A stretch of DNA of 64,000 nt from a virus. Of this stretch, positions 48,841 through 56,013 are shown piece by piece. A model generated the notes under the pieces. That model did no database searches. It saw only the letters and a list, made by a program, of their open reading frames with translations, and was not told the origin of the DNA. The stretch spans positions 92,224 to 156,223 of the IMG/VR virus record IMGVR_UViG_3300045970_000382; one strand, written 5' to 3'. Position 1 is the stretch's first letter. Every line of letters begins with the position of its first letter. The position numbers were made by a program, and so were the translations under genes.

Positions 48841-49158
48841 ATGTTTAAATTTAATCCCAATGACATTAATTCATTACAAATAACAGTCACGCACTCATCT
48901 CAATCAGTAGAAGTTATTTACAATGACGGGTCAAAAAGAATTTACAATAACAAAGCAGCACCTGTTAATGAGACTAGAGACATGAGAATAAACCTTCTTG
49001 TTCTATTCAAGGATAAGGATAAAGCGAAAGCAAAAGGAGCTAAATGGGACCCAGGAAGGAAAACTTGGTATATAGAAAATGTAGAGGACTTAGAGCCATT
49101 TTTAGAGTGGGTTCCTAAGCACTTATTAAAGCCTTACCGTGCTTTAAACACTTTGTAG
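48841..49158 (+). CDS. DUF5710-domain protein with KTSC-like N-terminus
   Basis: 105 residues. C-terminal half matches DUF5710: INLLVLFKDKDKAKAKGAKWDPGRKTWYIEN. The N-terminal half (INSLQITVTHSSQSVEVIYNDGSKRIYNN) looks like a partial KTSC-type strand-rich segment. DUF5710 is often fused to polyvalent or topoisomerase-like proteins on mobile elements; role unknown. First gene of the rightward accessory operon. Confidence 0.7.
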   Translation: MFKFNPNDINSLQITVTHSSQSVEVIYNDGSKRIYNNKAAPVNETRDMRINLLVLFKDKDKAKAKGAKWDPGRKTWYIENVEDLEPFLEWVPKHLLKPYRALNTL

Positions 49159-49168
49159 GGAATTATTT

Positions 49169-49288
49169 ATGAGTTTTATAGGTGTATTAGTACTATCTGC
49201 ATTAGCCATTTTTGTGGTAGGCTACTTGTTCATCTATAGTAGCCCATTCATTAGATTTTTAAATCAAGATGAAAATGACAGGAATTAG
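49169..49288 (+). CDS. 39-residue single-span membrane protein
   Basis: MSFIGVLVLSALAIFVVGY starts a hydrophobic segment of ~22 residues, then a charged tail (FLNQDENDRN). Small phage membrane proteins of this type act as lysis, exclusion or takeover factors; no specific assignment. Starts 10 nt after the DUF5710 stop. Confidence 0.5.
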   Translation: MSFIGVLVLSALAIFVVGYLFIYSSPFIRFLNQDENDRN

Positions 49289-49290
49289 AT

Positions 49291-49377
49291 ATGGATTTTT
49301 TGGATGTAGTAGTAAGTATACTAACGATTCTAAGTATTGCTGGGCTTCTTGCTGTGGTTTGGTGGTTAGGTCGTTAA
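49291..49377 (+). CDS. 28-residue membrane peptide
   Basis: MDFLDVVVSILTILSIAGLL then AVVWWLGR: a nearly all-hydrophobic span. It begins 2 nt after the preceding stop and is followed by a GC-rich hairpin. Short, so confidence is limited. Confidence 0.4.
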   Translation: MDFLDVVVSILTILSIAGLLAVVWWLGR

Positions 49378-49401
49378 TTTAGTTGTCCTTTTTAAGGGTA
49401 T

Positions 49402-49423
49402 CTCCCGGCCTAACCGCCGGGAG
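49402..49423 (+). terminator. GC-rich hairpin, probable terminator
   Basis: CTCCCGGC (49402-49409) pairs with GCCGGGAG (49416-49423). A T-rich stretch (49436-49451) begins 12 nt later, rather far for a classic terminator. Confidence 0.5.
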
Positions 49424-49463
49424 CGGATTGAAACATTTTTATTATTTTTTTAGGATGTCAATT

Positions 49464-49733
49464 ATGAGTAAAATATACAAAGAGTCACCTTTCGGTTCTA
49501 TTTTCAATTCATTTGAGGTATCAGATGAAGGGGAACATAATCTAGAATTGTTTTTTAACGAGGGTGGGGAGTTGGAGTTATGCAGAAAGGCTGAAAAGGC
49601 AGAGGATGGGTCTGTTTATCAGAGTGTAGATCTTCATTTAGAGTTCGAGGAGGTTGTGCGATTGAAAAACTTTTTAATTTTCGCTCTTAAACCCTTCCGG
49701 GAAAACGAAGAAGATCTCTATTCAGAGGATTAG
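49464..49733 (+). CDS. Small acidic protein of unknown function
   Basis: 89 residues from the ATG at 49464-49466, chosen for TAGGA 8 nt upstream (MSKIYKESPFGSIFNSF..). Upstream in-frame extension reads through the hairpin and is not credible. Acidic throughout (DEGEHNLELFFNEGGELELC). No family recognised. Confidence 0.6.
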   Translation: MSKIYKESPFGSIFNSFEVSDEGEHNLELFFNEGGELELCRKAEKAEDGSVYQSVDLHLEFEEVVRLKNFLIFALKPFRENEEDLYSED

Positions 49734-49745
49734 AGATGGCTTTTC

Positions 49746-50078
49746 ATGTCCCCGAAGAATTTTATTGCCTCCGAGAGATTTTGTATGAAGAATGCGAGTA
49801 AAAATTGTGAGATAGATATATTAAAAAAAATCTTTCCTAATTGTAAACCACAAGGTAGCTCAAAAACAATAACTTGGACTCTGATAGAGGGTACAAGATT
49901 GGATGTTTGCTGCACTATTAAAAATGCGGGTTGGATCGAAACAAATGAATTACGGCACAGTGAGGCTGCATTTGTCCATAAAAAGTACCCTAATTTAAGA
50001 ATAGCTCTTGACTATTCTAGTCTGAAACCTGGATGGATGAATGTAATGGTAGTGACTCCTACGGAATCTAAAGTATGA
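49746..50078 (+). CDS. Protein of unknown function
   Basis: 110 residues (alternatively from an internal ATG at 49786). Beta-rich middle (SSKTITWTLIEGTRLDVCCTIKNAGWIET). A 21-codon frame starting at 49736 overlaps its start. No family recognised. Overlaps the next gene by 4 nt. Confidence 0.55.
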   Translation: MSPKNFIASERFCMKNASKNCEIDILKKIFPNCKPQGSSKTITWTLIEGTRLDVCCTIKNAGWIETNELRHSEAAFVHKKYPNLRIALDYSSLKPGWMNVMVVTPTESKV

Positions 50079-50266
50079 CAGGTTACGAGTTACAGTCTGT
50101 TTTAAAAGCCTATGTCACCTTACTTGAAGGAGAAAATCCGTTTGAACTAAATCTCTTTAAGCCGAGCATCACTGTGAAGGAAGCAACAGAGATGATGGAG
50201 TTACTACCTAAAGTACGGGAATATTTAGCAAAAAATAAAGTTAGGAAGCCTATGACTTCATCTTGA
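50075..50266 (+). CDS. Small helical protein of unknown function
   Basis: 63 residues (MTGYELQSVLKAYVTLLEGE..). ATGA overlap with the preceding stop. Ends in the -35 region of the next promoter. No family recognised. Confidence 0.55.
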   Translation: MTGYELQSVLKAYVTLLEGENPFELNLFKPSITVKEATEMMELLPKVREYLAKNKVRKPMTSS

Positions 50267-50291
50267 CATTGTATAAAATAGCGTATATAAT
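50263..50291 (+). promoter_or_regulatory. Strong promoter driving leader K2 and HNH/AP2 copy 9
   Basis: TTGACA (50263-50268), 17 nt, TATAAT (50286-50291): consensus at both boxes. Confidence 0.88.
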
Positions 50292-50293
50292 TA

Positions 50294-50402
50294 AGATGTT
50301 ATTGGCGTACTATGAGTAAGATATTAAGCCAATAACATCTGTGTTATTACTGAAACCCAGCTCTAGTGTACTTACTCTACATTATCTGGGTTTCTTTTAT
50401 TT
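50294..50402 (+). ncRNA. Kissing-loop leader RNA K2 (two hairpins, terminator)
   Basis: Hairpin 1: 13-bp stem AGATGTTATTGGC/GCCAATAACATCT with GAGTAAG (50314-50320) at its apex. Linker TGTGTTATTACT. Hairpin 2: GAAACCCAG/CTGGGTTTC with inner TAGTGTA/TACATTA stem and 7-nt loop CTTACTC (50371-50377), then TTTTATTT. The two loops are exact complements over 7 nt. Ends 12 nt before the start of HNH/AP2 copy 9. Confidence 0.85.
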
Positions 50403-50414
50403 AGGTTTAAAAAG

Positions 50415-51155
50415 ATGAAAACTATATCAAGAGGAGATGTTTTTGAAACGAACATATCTGGTTTTTGTACTGTTGTAGAGTATATAGATTCACGAAATGT
50501 GAAAGTTAGATTTGAAGATGGATTTGAAACAATTTGTCAATCTGGTCAATTAAGAAATGGTCAGGTTAAGAATCCAAATAATCCAATTATTTATGGTGTT
50601 GGTTTTATAGGAGTTGGAAATTATTCTCATAAATCACATCCAAGAATTTATTACTGTTGGAGGGACATGATAGGAAGATGTTATCACAAAGTTACTCAAT
50701 TAAAACATCGATCTTATATTGGTTGTACTGTATGTGAAAGATGGTGGAATTTTCAAAATTTTTGTTATGATTACTTGATAATGGTAGGTTCAGATTTAAA
50801 TTATCATTTAGATAAAGATTTATTATTTAAAGGAAATAAGATATATTCACCAGAAACATGTTGCTTAGTTCCACGTCAAGTAAATAACGTTTTAGAAAAA
50901 TGTGATGCTAATAGAGGTGAATGTTGTATTGGAGTTAATTACTATGAAGATAAAATAAATCCATACAAAGCTACTTGTAACGTTGAAGGAAAACAAAAAT
51001 ATCTTGGTATTTACAAAACAGAACAAGAAGCACGACAAGTCTATAAAGTAGCTAAAGAAGCTGAATTTAAAAGACTGGCTAATTTATACAAAGATACATT
51101 AGATTCAAGAGCTTATATAGCTTTAATGAATCGCACGGTTGATGAAGATGATTAG
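50415..51155 (+). CDS. HNH/AP2 homing-endonuclease-like protein, copy 9
   Basis: 246 residues, the only plus-strand copy: N-domain ISRGDVFETNISG, HNH-like core (CTVCERWWNFQNF, LDKDLLFKGNKIYSPETCCLVP), AP2 domain (CCIGVNYYEDKINPY..LGIYKTEQEARQVYK). Unlike the others it has its own strong promoter and a structured attenuator-like leader (K2). Confidence 0.87.
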   Translation: MKTISRGDVFETNISGFCTVVEYIDSRNVKVRFEDGFETICQSGQLRNGQVKNPNNPIIYGVGFIGVGNYSHKSHPRIYYCWRDMIGRCYHKVTQLKHRSYIGCTVCERWWNFQNFCYDYLIMVGSDLNYHLDKDLLFKGNKIYSPETCCLVPRQVNNVLEKCDANRGECCIGVNYYEDKINPYKATCNVEGKQKYLGIYKTEQEARQVYKVAKEAEFKRLANLYKDTLDSRAYIALMNRTVDEDD

Positions 51156-51164
51156 GGGTGACTT

Positions 51165-51428
51165 ATGAATGATTCTTACAATGCAGATTCAATAAAGATA
51201 TTAACACCAGAAGAAGTCTTAGATAAATTCAGATGGGTTGAGATAGAGTCCTTATCACATAAATACCATAAGCCTAAGAAATTTATAGAGAATGGCTTTG
51301 AGGCTTGTAGACGTGCTGGTGTAGATAAAGAGTATTTCGTTCAGTATTATTTAGAAAAAAATCCAGATTATGTAAGAAATCCTTTAGTAGAAGATGCTTA
51401 CAAAGATCTAATCAGAGAACAACTTTAA
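51165..51428 (+). CDS. Small protein of unknown function
   Basis: 87 residues (MNDSYNADSIKILTPEEVLDKFRWVE..). Charged, helical; no family recognised. Follows HNH/AP2 copy 9 by 9 nt with a GGGTGA ribosome-binding site. Confidence 0.55.
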   Translation: MNDSYNADSIKILTPEEVLDKFRWVEIESLSHKYHKPKKFIENGFEACRRAGVDKEYFVQYYLEKNPDYVRNPLVEDAYKDLIREQL

Positions 51429-51447
51429 TAAATTTAGGAGTATAAGA

Positions 51448-51639
51448 ATGAACAAAAAGATTGAAATTATTGAGAATGAAGGTTTAATAGAGCTTAGAGT
51501 ACAGACAACCAAGATCGAACACACTTTTCTTATTCTAGAAAAGGAAGTCGCTAAAGAATTAGCTGATTCATTGATAGAACATTTTAAAAATCCAAAGATA
51601 GTGGAGTCATTTATAATAGATGACGACGGGTTATGCTAA
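51448..51639 (+). CDS. Small protein of unknown function
   Basis: 63 residues (MNKKIEIIENEGLIELRVQTTK..), AGGAG ribosome-binding site. Alternating strand-helix; no family recognised. Confidence 0.55.
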   Translation: MNKKIEIIENEGLIELRVQTTKIEHTFLILEKEVAKELADSLIEHFKNPKIVESFIIDDDGLC

Positions 51640-51655
51640 AAATTGAACGGACTTA

Positions 51656-51684
51656 TTGTTTTTCATTTTCAGTTTGTATATAAT
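51656..51684 (+). promoter_or_regulatory. Sigma-70-type promoter
   Basis: TTGTTT (51656-51661), 17 nt ending CAGTTTGTA, TATAAT (51679-51684). Confidence 0.75.
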
Positions 51685-51722
51685 GATTACTCATTCAAAA
51701 CAAATTAAAAATGGTGAAAAAA

Positions 51723-52010
51723 ATGAAAACCAAAATAGCCGCCGCTCTATTGATGGCAGCAATATCAGCGTCAGCGTCAGCCGAGTGGAGCACCGGAGGC
51801 CCGTTTCAACTTAACGAATATCCGACTAAGGAAGAGGGACAAAGGCATACCTGTAGTAATTATGCTATTGCTATCAAGGACTTTGATACACGAACCAGAG
51901 CAGGAGATCACAGTCAAGACGAACTTCTTAAATTATATTTGGAAGCTTATTTTAAGGAGTGTAGATTACCAACTCACGCCCGTGACATAAATGAAGAGCA
52001 CATGAAATAG
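51723..52010 (+). CDS. Exported small protein with Sec signal peptide
   Basis: 95 residues from the ATG at 51723-51725 (GGTG upstream; an ATG 4 codons earlier is possible). Positive N-end MKTK, hydrophobic core IAAALLMAAI, then a small-residue ASASA cleavage site before EWSTGG. The mature ~75 residues contain two Cys. Likely periplasmic; superinfection exclusion or envelope modulation is a guess. GC content of the signal region is higher than its surroundings. Confidence 0.7.
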   Translation: MKTKIAAALLMAAISASASAEWSTGGPFQLNEYPTKEEGQRHTCSNYAIAIKDFDTRTRAGDHSQDELLKLYLEAYFKECRLPTHARDINEEHMK

Positions 52011-52020
52011 AGATGATTAA

Positions 52021-52287
52021 ATGATAAAAATTCCTAAGATGGAAGATTATTGGATCTATTTTGAAAAAGCAGCAATAGATTCAGATGTTTCTAAAGAACT
52101 TAAACTGGATTTCAAAAAGGCATTTTTTGCGGGCATTCAGGCGTTAATGTGTGGTCAGATAATTGTCGTGCAGAATTTTCCTTCAGAAGAGGATTATTTT
52201 AAAGCTATGAATAATTGGAGAGAAGAGTGTGAAGAGTTTTTTAATTCATTTAGGGAATTCCCTGCTGATTTTAACCGTATGCATTGA
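52021..52287 (+). CDS. Small protein, paralogue of the 54601-54891 gene
   Basis: 88 residues: W..FEKAAIDSD...LKLDFKKAFFAGIQALMCGQ. The same DF..AFFAG..ALM / D.KNAFYAGVKSLMMLE layout is in the 54601 gene, so the two are paralogues. Short phage proteins with this FYAG-LM pattern are common; function unknown. Confidence 0.65.
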   Translation: MIKIPKMEDYWIYFEKAAIDSDVSKELKLDFKKAFFAGIQALMCGQIIVVQNFPSEEDYFKAMNNWREECEEFFNSFREFPADFNRMH

Positions 52288-52298
52288 TTAGGTAATTT

Positions 52299-52616
52299 AT
52301 GACACGATCTAAAAACAATACTATTTCTCAATTTTTAGACAGATTAACTCTGGATTTATCAAAACCCTTAAAAGATTTACATTTTTATTATCTTCATGAA
52401 AGAGATGCAGGAACACATAGTAGATATTATGAACAAAAAATGGTTGAGATGTGTTTCTCTGTATTAGAAGATTTTACAATTTTAGGATTTAGAATAATCA
52501 GGCCAACATTTAGACCTTTTGGTTTTATCTTCACTATTGAATTTTCCAATTATGAGAATCAGATGTATCAAATTTATTTGACGTTAAAAGATTATGGTTG
52601 GAGAGAAATAAAGTGA
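52299..52616 (+). CDS. Small protein of unknown function
   Basis: 105 residues (MTRSKNNTISQFLDRLTLDLSKP..). C-terminal TFRPFGFIFTIEFSNYENQMY strand-rich. Its stop overlaps the GTG start of the next gene. No family recognised. Confidence 0.55.
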   Translation: MTRSKNNTISQFLDRLTLDLSKPLKDLHFYYLHERDAGTHSRYYEQKMVEMCFSVLEDFTILGFRIIRPTFRPFGFIFTIEFSNYENQMYQIYLTLKDYGWREIK

Positions 52617-52843
52617 CTAAAATTAGTATTAATGGCTTGGATTTTGAAATTCCTCAAGGTTTCATTCATGTTAAGTGGCAAGATGTTGAACTTTCCCAGA
52701 CTGTGTACATGATAGGTCAGCATAGAGGTAAACCTTTTGCTTATGGCCCTTATGTTGTTTTTGATAAAATTAATAGGTTATTAGTCAGTAACAATAATAG
52801 GCCTTTTCACGAATATGTAGAATCACTTCTTATTAGGGGATAG
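52613..52843 (+). CDS. Small protein of unknown function
   Basis: 76 residues from the GTG at 52613-52615 (GTGA overlap, GAGAG upstream). An upstream TTG is less likely. VTKISINGLDFEIPQGFIHVKWQD, strand-rich. No family recognised. Confidence 0.5.
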   Translation: MTKISINGLDFEIPQGFIHVKWQDVELSQTVYMIGQHRGKPFAYGPYVVFDKINRLLVSNNNRPFHEYVESLLIRG

Positions 52844-52845
52844 AT

Positions 52846-53115
52846 TTGAAGACAGATAAATTTGCCAGAGGAGTATACGTTTTTGAATCTGTTTTAGAAG
52901 GTAAATCTTATCAAGATATAGGTAATGAAATAGGACTGTCACTTAGCACTGTTAAGCAAATTTTAGTTGAAATAGAACAGGAAGTTTTAAAATTGATCCC
53001 TTATAGGGACAGACCTCATGACAATTATGGAAAAACTTCTCCAGATAGATTAAGAGAATTTCGCCCACTTTGGATTAATTATTTAGAAATATTTAAAAAT
53101 AAGAATAATATTTAA
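52846..53115 (+). CDS. Small HTH DNA-binding protein (sigma/LuxR-like HTH)
   Basis: 89 residues with a TTG start (GGGGA upstream). VFESVLEGKSYQDIGNEIGLSLSTVKQILVEIEQEVL is a helix-turn-helix of the sigma-70 region 4 / LuxR type. Likely a transcription regulator of the phage or host. No other domain. Confidence 0.65.
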   Translation: MKTDKFARGVYVFESVLEGKSYQDIGNEIGLSLSTVKQILVEIEQEVLKLIPYRDRPHDNYGKTSPDRLREFRPLWINYLEIFKNKNNI

Positions 53116-53116
53116 T

Positions 53117-53317
53117 ATGACTGATTTTGAATCTAGGTGTTTCTCATGCCGTTTTATGCGAAGAATAACAAGTTCTTCGCATATAAGATGTGCAAATCCA
53201 GATCTTACTTTGACTGGTGACGAAGATGCAATAGAGAAAGGTTATTTTCAATATCCATACAATTTCAATCCTATTTGGATTAAATCTATTTGTAAAAAAT
53301 TTAAGGAGAAAATCTGA
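53117..53317 (+). CDS. Small zinc-finger-like protein
   Basis: 66 residues: CFSCRFMRR...HIRCANPD...SICKKFKEKI gives a CxxC...C...C pattern for zinc. Short phage proteins of this layout are common; function unknown. Confidence 0.6.
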   Translation: MTDFESRCFSCRFMRRITSSSHIRCANPDLTLTGDEDAIEKGYFQYPYNFNPIWIKSICKKFKEKI

Positions 53318-53773
53318 ATGTTAGACACCCATTCGTTGGTGTTTTTACATCATAAGATATTTAAAGATACAATCGTTCGTTATCCATTTATAACAGATGC
53401 TAGATTATTGTTTCATGGCACTTTTTCAGAGGAAAGTATTCAGACTTTTATACGACCAGCTTGGGGTTTTTATGTGACTCCTTTGTATTCTTGGGCTAGA
53501 GAATATTATACGGGTTTAAATAGAGAATTTGGTGATGACTATGCGGGAAAAGGGTATGTGTATGCTCTATATGCAGATGTAAAAAATACATATCTTTGTT
53601 CAGATAAAGAGTCTGATATTTTTTATGCTAGGGATTATGATGAAATGGAAAATTTTATTGCTAGATTAGATAAATATGGATTTGACAGCATTAAGTATAG
53701 AGGTGAATCTGAGTCTATGGTTTTGTTTAAAGATGTCTTGATTATTAACGCTCTGACTGGACGACCTATGTGA
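53318..53773 (+). CDS. ADP-ribosyltransferase-like protein
   Basis: 151 residues. LLFHGTFSEESIQTF, then GFYVTPLYSWAREYYTG, YVYALYADVKNTYL, and DSIKYRGESESMVLFKDVLI follow the H/G..S/T..E layout of ART-fold proteins found in phage and polyvalent proteins. Such enzymes transfer ADP-ribose from NAD to host proteins or nucleic acids. Catalytic Glu would be in GESESM. Moderate confidence; no biochemical proof from sequence. Confidence 0.5.
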   Translation: MLDTHSLVFLHHKIFKDTIVRYPFITDARLLFHGTFSEESIQTFIRPAWGFYVTPLYSWAREYYTGLNREFGDDYAGKGYVYALYADVKNTYLCSDKESDIFYARDYDEMENFIARLDKYGFDSIKYRGESESMVLFKDVLIINALTGRPM

Positions 53774-53789
53774 TTGATTTTAATGAGTC

Positions 53790-53818
53790 TTAACTTTAAA
53801 ATACAGTTTGTATATAAT
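53790..53818 (+). promoter_or_regulatory. Sigma-70-type promoter
   Basis: TTAACT (53790-53795), 17 nt ending CAGTTTGTA, TATAAT (53813-53818). Confidence 0.75.
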
Positions 53819-53869
53819 GTATTTTTTAATAAGTAGTTTTAAGTTGTTTAAGAAAATAGGAATAAAGAT

Positions 53870-54172
53870 ATGAAAGATTATTATCCACAAGTTGAACTTG
53901 AAATAGGTCTTTTAAAGTATGGAATAAAAGTTCTTGATTTATGTGCTTATGTTGGATATAGTTTTGTTTTTGAAGGTGATGAAGATTCTTTTAAAGAATC
54001 TCTTAGTAATTTTATGCAGGAGTATGGTTGGGAAGTTCAAGATGAGGATTGGTTTCCTGGTGATCCTGGTTATTTTGGTGAACCTGCATATTTTATTATG
54101 AAGAAATTGGATGGTCAATGTTTTGAGGTCTCTTTAGATTTTCAAAATAAAATATTAACTAATGTTATATAA
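53870..54172 (+). CDS. Acidic protein of unknown function
   Basis: 100 residues, strongly acidic with many aromatic residues (VFEGDEDSFKESL, WEVQDEDWFPGDPGYFGEPAYF). Such composition is seen in DNA-mimic inhibitors, but there is no family match. Own promoter; precedes a gene with an in-frame stop. Confidence 0.55.
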   Translation: MKDYYPQVELEIGLLKYGIKVLDLCAYVGYSFVFEGDEDSFKESLSNFMQEYGWEVQDEDWFPGDPGYFGEPAYFIMKKLDGQCFEVSLDFQNKILTNVI

Positions 54173-54195
54173 TCAATAAGATAGGAATAAATAAA

Positions 54196-54585
54196 ATGGG
54201 AACAAGATCTTTAACGTACGTTTATCAAGGTAATAAATGTTTAGTGTGCATGTATCGATAAATGGATGGATATTCATCAGGACATGGATTACAGTTGGCT
54301 AATTTTTTAACTCCAATCGAGCTGGTTAATGGTCTATCTTTAGATGATGAAGGTAAAAGAGTGGCAAATGGTATGCCTTGTTTAGCGGATCAGTTAGTGG
54401 CACATTTTAAAACAGGAGTCGGAGGCATTTATTTGGAAGCCATTGGTCTTGAAAAAGATTACGGGCAAGAGTATGAATACTATATCTTCGACAACACTGT
54501 ACGAGTTTTTGAGATAGATCCTACAAGGAAAGTAATTTTTCAGGGAACATGGAAGGAGTTTTTAACTTTTTGTGAGACAGTCTGA
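54196..54585 (+). pseudogene. MGTR-type phage protein gene interrupted by an in-frame TAA
   Basis: Reads MGTRSLTYVYQGNKCLVCMYR, TAA (54259-54261), then MDGYSSGHGLQLANFLTPIELVN.. to 54585. A common phage family starts MGTR-L-V...G....QY-QWDGYP-GQG in one piece, so the TAA stands where Gln (CAA) is usual. It is one base from CAA. Either a nonsense mutation with re-initiation at 54262 (107 residues), or readthrough. The rest of the frame is intact. Confidence 0.7.
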
Positions 54586-54600
54586 AGCTAAGGAATTACC

Positions 54601-54891
54601 ATGCTACCGTCTATAGAATCAGAATGGCAGAGTTTTAAAGACCTTGTCATAGATCCTGAAGCCCCAGAATATCAGATCATTGACATGAAGAATGCTTTTT
54701 ATGCGGGTGTCAAAAGTTTAATGATGTTGGAGTCAGGTTTGGTTAAATCCAACTTATCTAAAGAAAAAAAGAGTAAGGTATTCGATTCATGGAATTTTGA
54801 GGTAGATCAATATTTTGTAGATCTTGTGAAATATTACCTGAAGGAACATCTTGAAGAGCAGCCTAAGGAACAAAGGTCTAAATTAAATTAG
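54601..54891 (+). CDS. Small protein, paralogue of the 52021-52287 gene
   Basis: 96 residues: EWQSFKDLVIDPEAPEYQIIDMKNAFYAGVKSLMMLESG, then a charged helical tail. Shares the AFYAG..LM core with the 52021 gene. Function unknown. Confidence 0.65.
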   Translation: MLPSIESEWQSFKDLVIDPEAPEYQIIDMKNAFYAGVKSLMMLESGLVKSNLSKEKKSKVFDSWNFEVDQYFVDLVKYYLKEHLEEQPKEQRSKLN

Positions 54892-54898
54892 TTGAGTC

Positions 54899-54927
54899 TT
54901 GACTTGAAGTTTTAGTTTATGTATAAT
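54899..54927 (+). promoter_or_regulatory. Strong sigma-70-type promoter upstream of radC
   Basis: TTGACT (54899-54904), 17-nt spacer ending TTTAGTTTATG, TATAAT (54922-54927), 31 nt before the ATG. Confidence 0.87.
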
Positions 54928-54958
54928 GTTACTTTAATAACAAAAATGCGAGCTAACT

Positions 54959-55435
54959 ATGAAGATTAAAGAAAAAATTGTAAATTATTCAATAACTTAT
55001 GAAGATGAGATTATCAATCAGGCGCTAGCTATTTTGAAAAAGCGGATTAGGAAGCCAGGGGTCTTTTTTACCGAACCAGCCATAGTAACGGACTATTTAA
55101 CTCTGACTTTAGCTGAACGAGATATTGAGGTGTTTATGGTTCTGTTACTGGATAACAAGCACGGTCTTATTCATGAAGAGATTTTATTCAGAGGAACAAT
55201 ATGCGAATGTACAGTTTATCCGAGAGAAGTAGCCCGATTGGTTCTTAAGTACAATGCCTCTACTTTGATCTTAGTTCATAATCACCCCTCCGGCAGTATT
55301 GAACCATCACCAGATGATCTTCTCATTACCAAGCGAATAAAGGAAGCACTAGAGTTAATAGATGTGCAGTTGCTGGATCATATACTGATAGCACAGACTA
55401 CCACTATATCAATGAGGAGTGAAGGTCTATTTTAA
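54959..55435 (+). CDS. radC: RadC-family JAB/MPN-domain protein
   Basis: 158 residues, a RadC JAB domain without the N-terminal HhH. VFMVLLLDNKHGLI, FRGTICECTVYPREVARLVLKYNASTL-like stretch, the JAMM zinc motif LVHNHPSGSIEPSPDD, then TKRIKEALELIDVQLLDHILIA. Common on phages, plasmids and ICEs; may antagonise defence, but its catalytic role is unsettled. Confidence 0.88.
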   Translation: MKIKEKIVNYSITYEDEIINQALAILKKRIRKPGVFFTEPAIVTDYLTLTLAERDIEVFMVLLLDNKHGLIHEEILFRGTICECTVYPREVARLVLKYNASTLILVHNHPSGSIEPSPDDLLITKRIKEALELIDVQLLDHILIAQTTTISMRSEGLF

Positions 55436-55453
55436 TATGATTAGGATAAGAAT

Positions 55454-55774
55454 ATGATATACAAAGAGAAGTGGCTGTATCCTAAAACTGGATTTATCAG
55501 TATTCCCAAATCATTATTATATAATCAGGCTAAACTAGAGCTAACATCATCAGATCTTGTAGTTTTATTATACTTAATTAGATTTTGGTCAGGAGATTTT
55601 TCTCAATATCCATCACTGCATGTTTTATCAGAAGAGACAGGTTTGTCATTGGAAAAGATATTCAAAATACTTTTAAAATTAGAAAAACATCAGTTAATGG
55701 ATGTTGAAGAACGAAATGGAAATATTTATTATAATCTATCCCCACTAGCCAATAAATTGAAGGATTTACTATGA
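55454..55774 (+). CDS. Winged-helix protein (HTH_36 / replication-initiator-like)
   Basis: 106 residues. ELTSSDLVVLLYLIRF...YPSLHVLSEETGLSLEKIFKILLKLEKHQLMDVEERNGNIYYNL fits a winged helix as in DnaD/RepA-type or HTH_36 proteins. Could bind an origin or regulate early genes. Overlaps the next start by 4 nt. Confidence 0.6.
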   Translation: MIYKEKWLYPKTGFISIPKSLLYNQAKLELTSSDLVVLLYLIRFWSGDFSQYPSLHVLSEETGLSLEKIFKILLKLEKHQLMDVEERNGNIYYNLSPLANKLKDLL

Positions 55775-56013
55775 AAGACCAGAAATGTCCCACATGCCAA
55801 GCACCTATGCAAGGATCTTTTGATGACGAAGGCAATGAAATAAAACCCAATCCTTATGCTTTTGGAGTATGCTTCACTTGCGGAGCACAGTTTAGGTATG
55901 ACGAGGATTTAGAGCCACAAGAAATGACAGTAGAAGACATCTTATCCATGCCAGATGAACTCCGGATGTTATTATCTATGATAAGCAAAAAGGTATTAAA
56001 GGCTAAGAAATGA
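55771..56013 (+). CDS. Zinc-ribbon protein
   Basis: 80 residues: KCPTCQAP then GVCFTCGAQFRYDEDLE, a two-pair C4 zinc ribbon, followed by a helical tail (MTVEDILSMPDELRMLLSMISKKVL). Possibly a transcription-machinery binder. ATGA overlaps on both sides support coupling. Confidence 0.65.
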   Translation: MKDQKCPTCQAPMQGSFDDEGNEIKPNPYAFGVCFTCGAQFRYDEDLEPQEMTVEDILSMPDELRMLLSMISKKVLKAKK

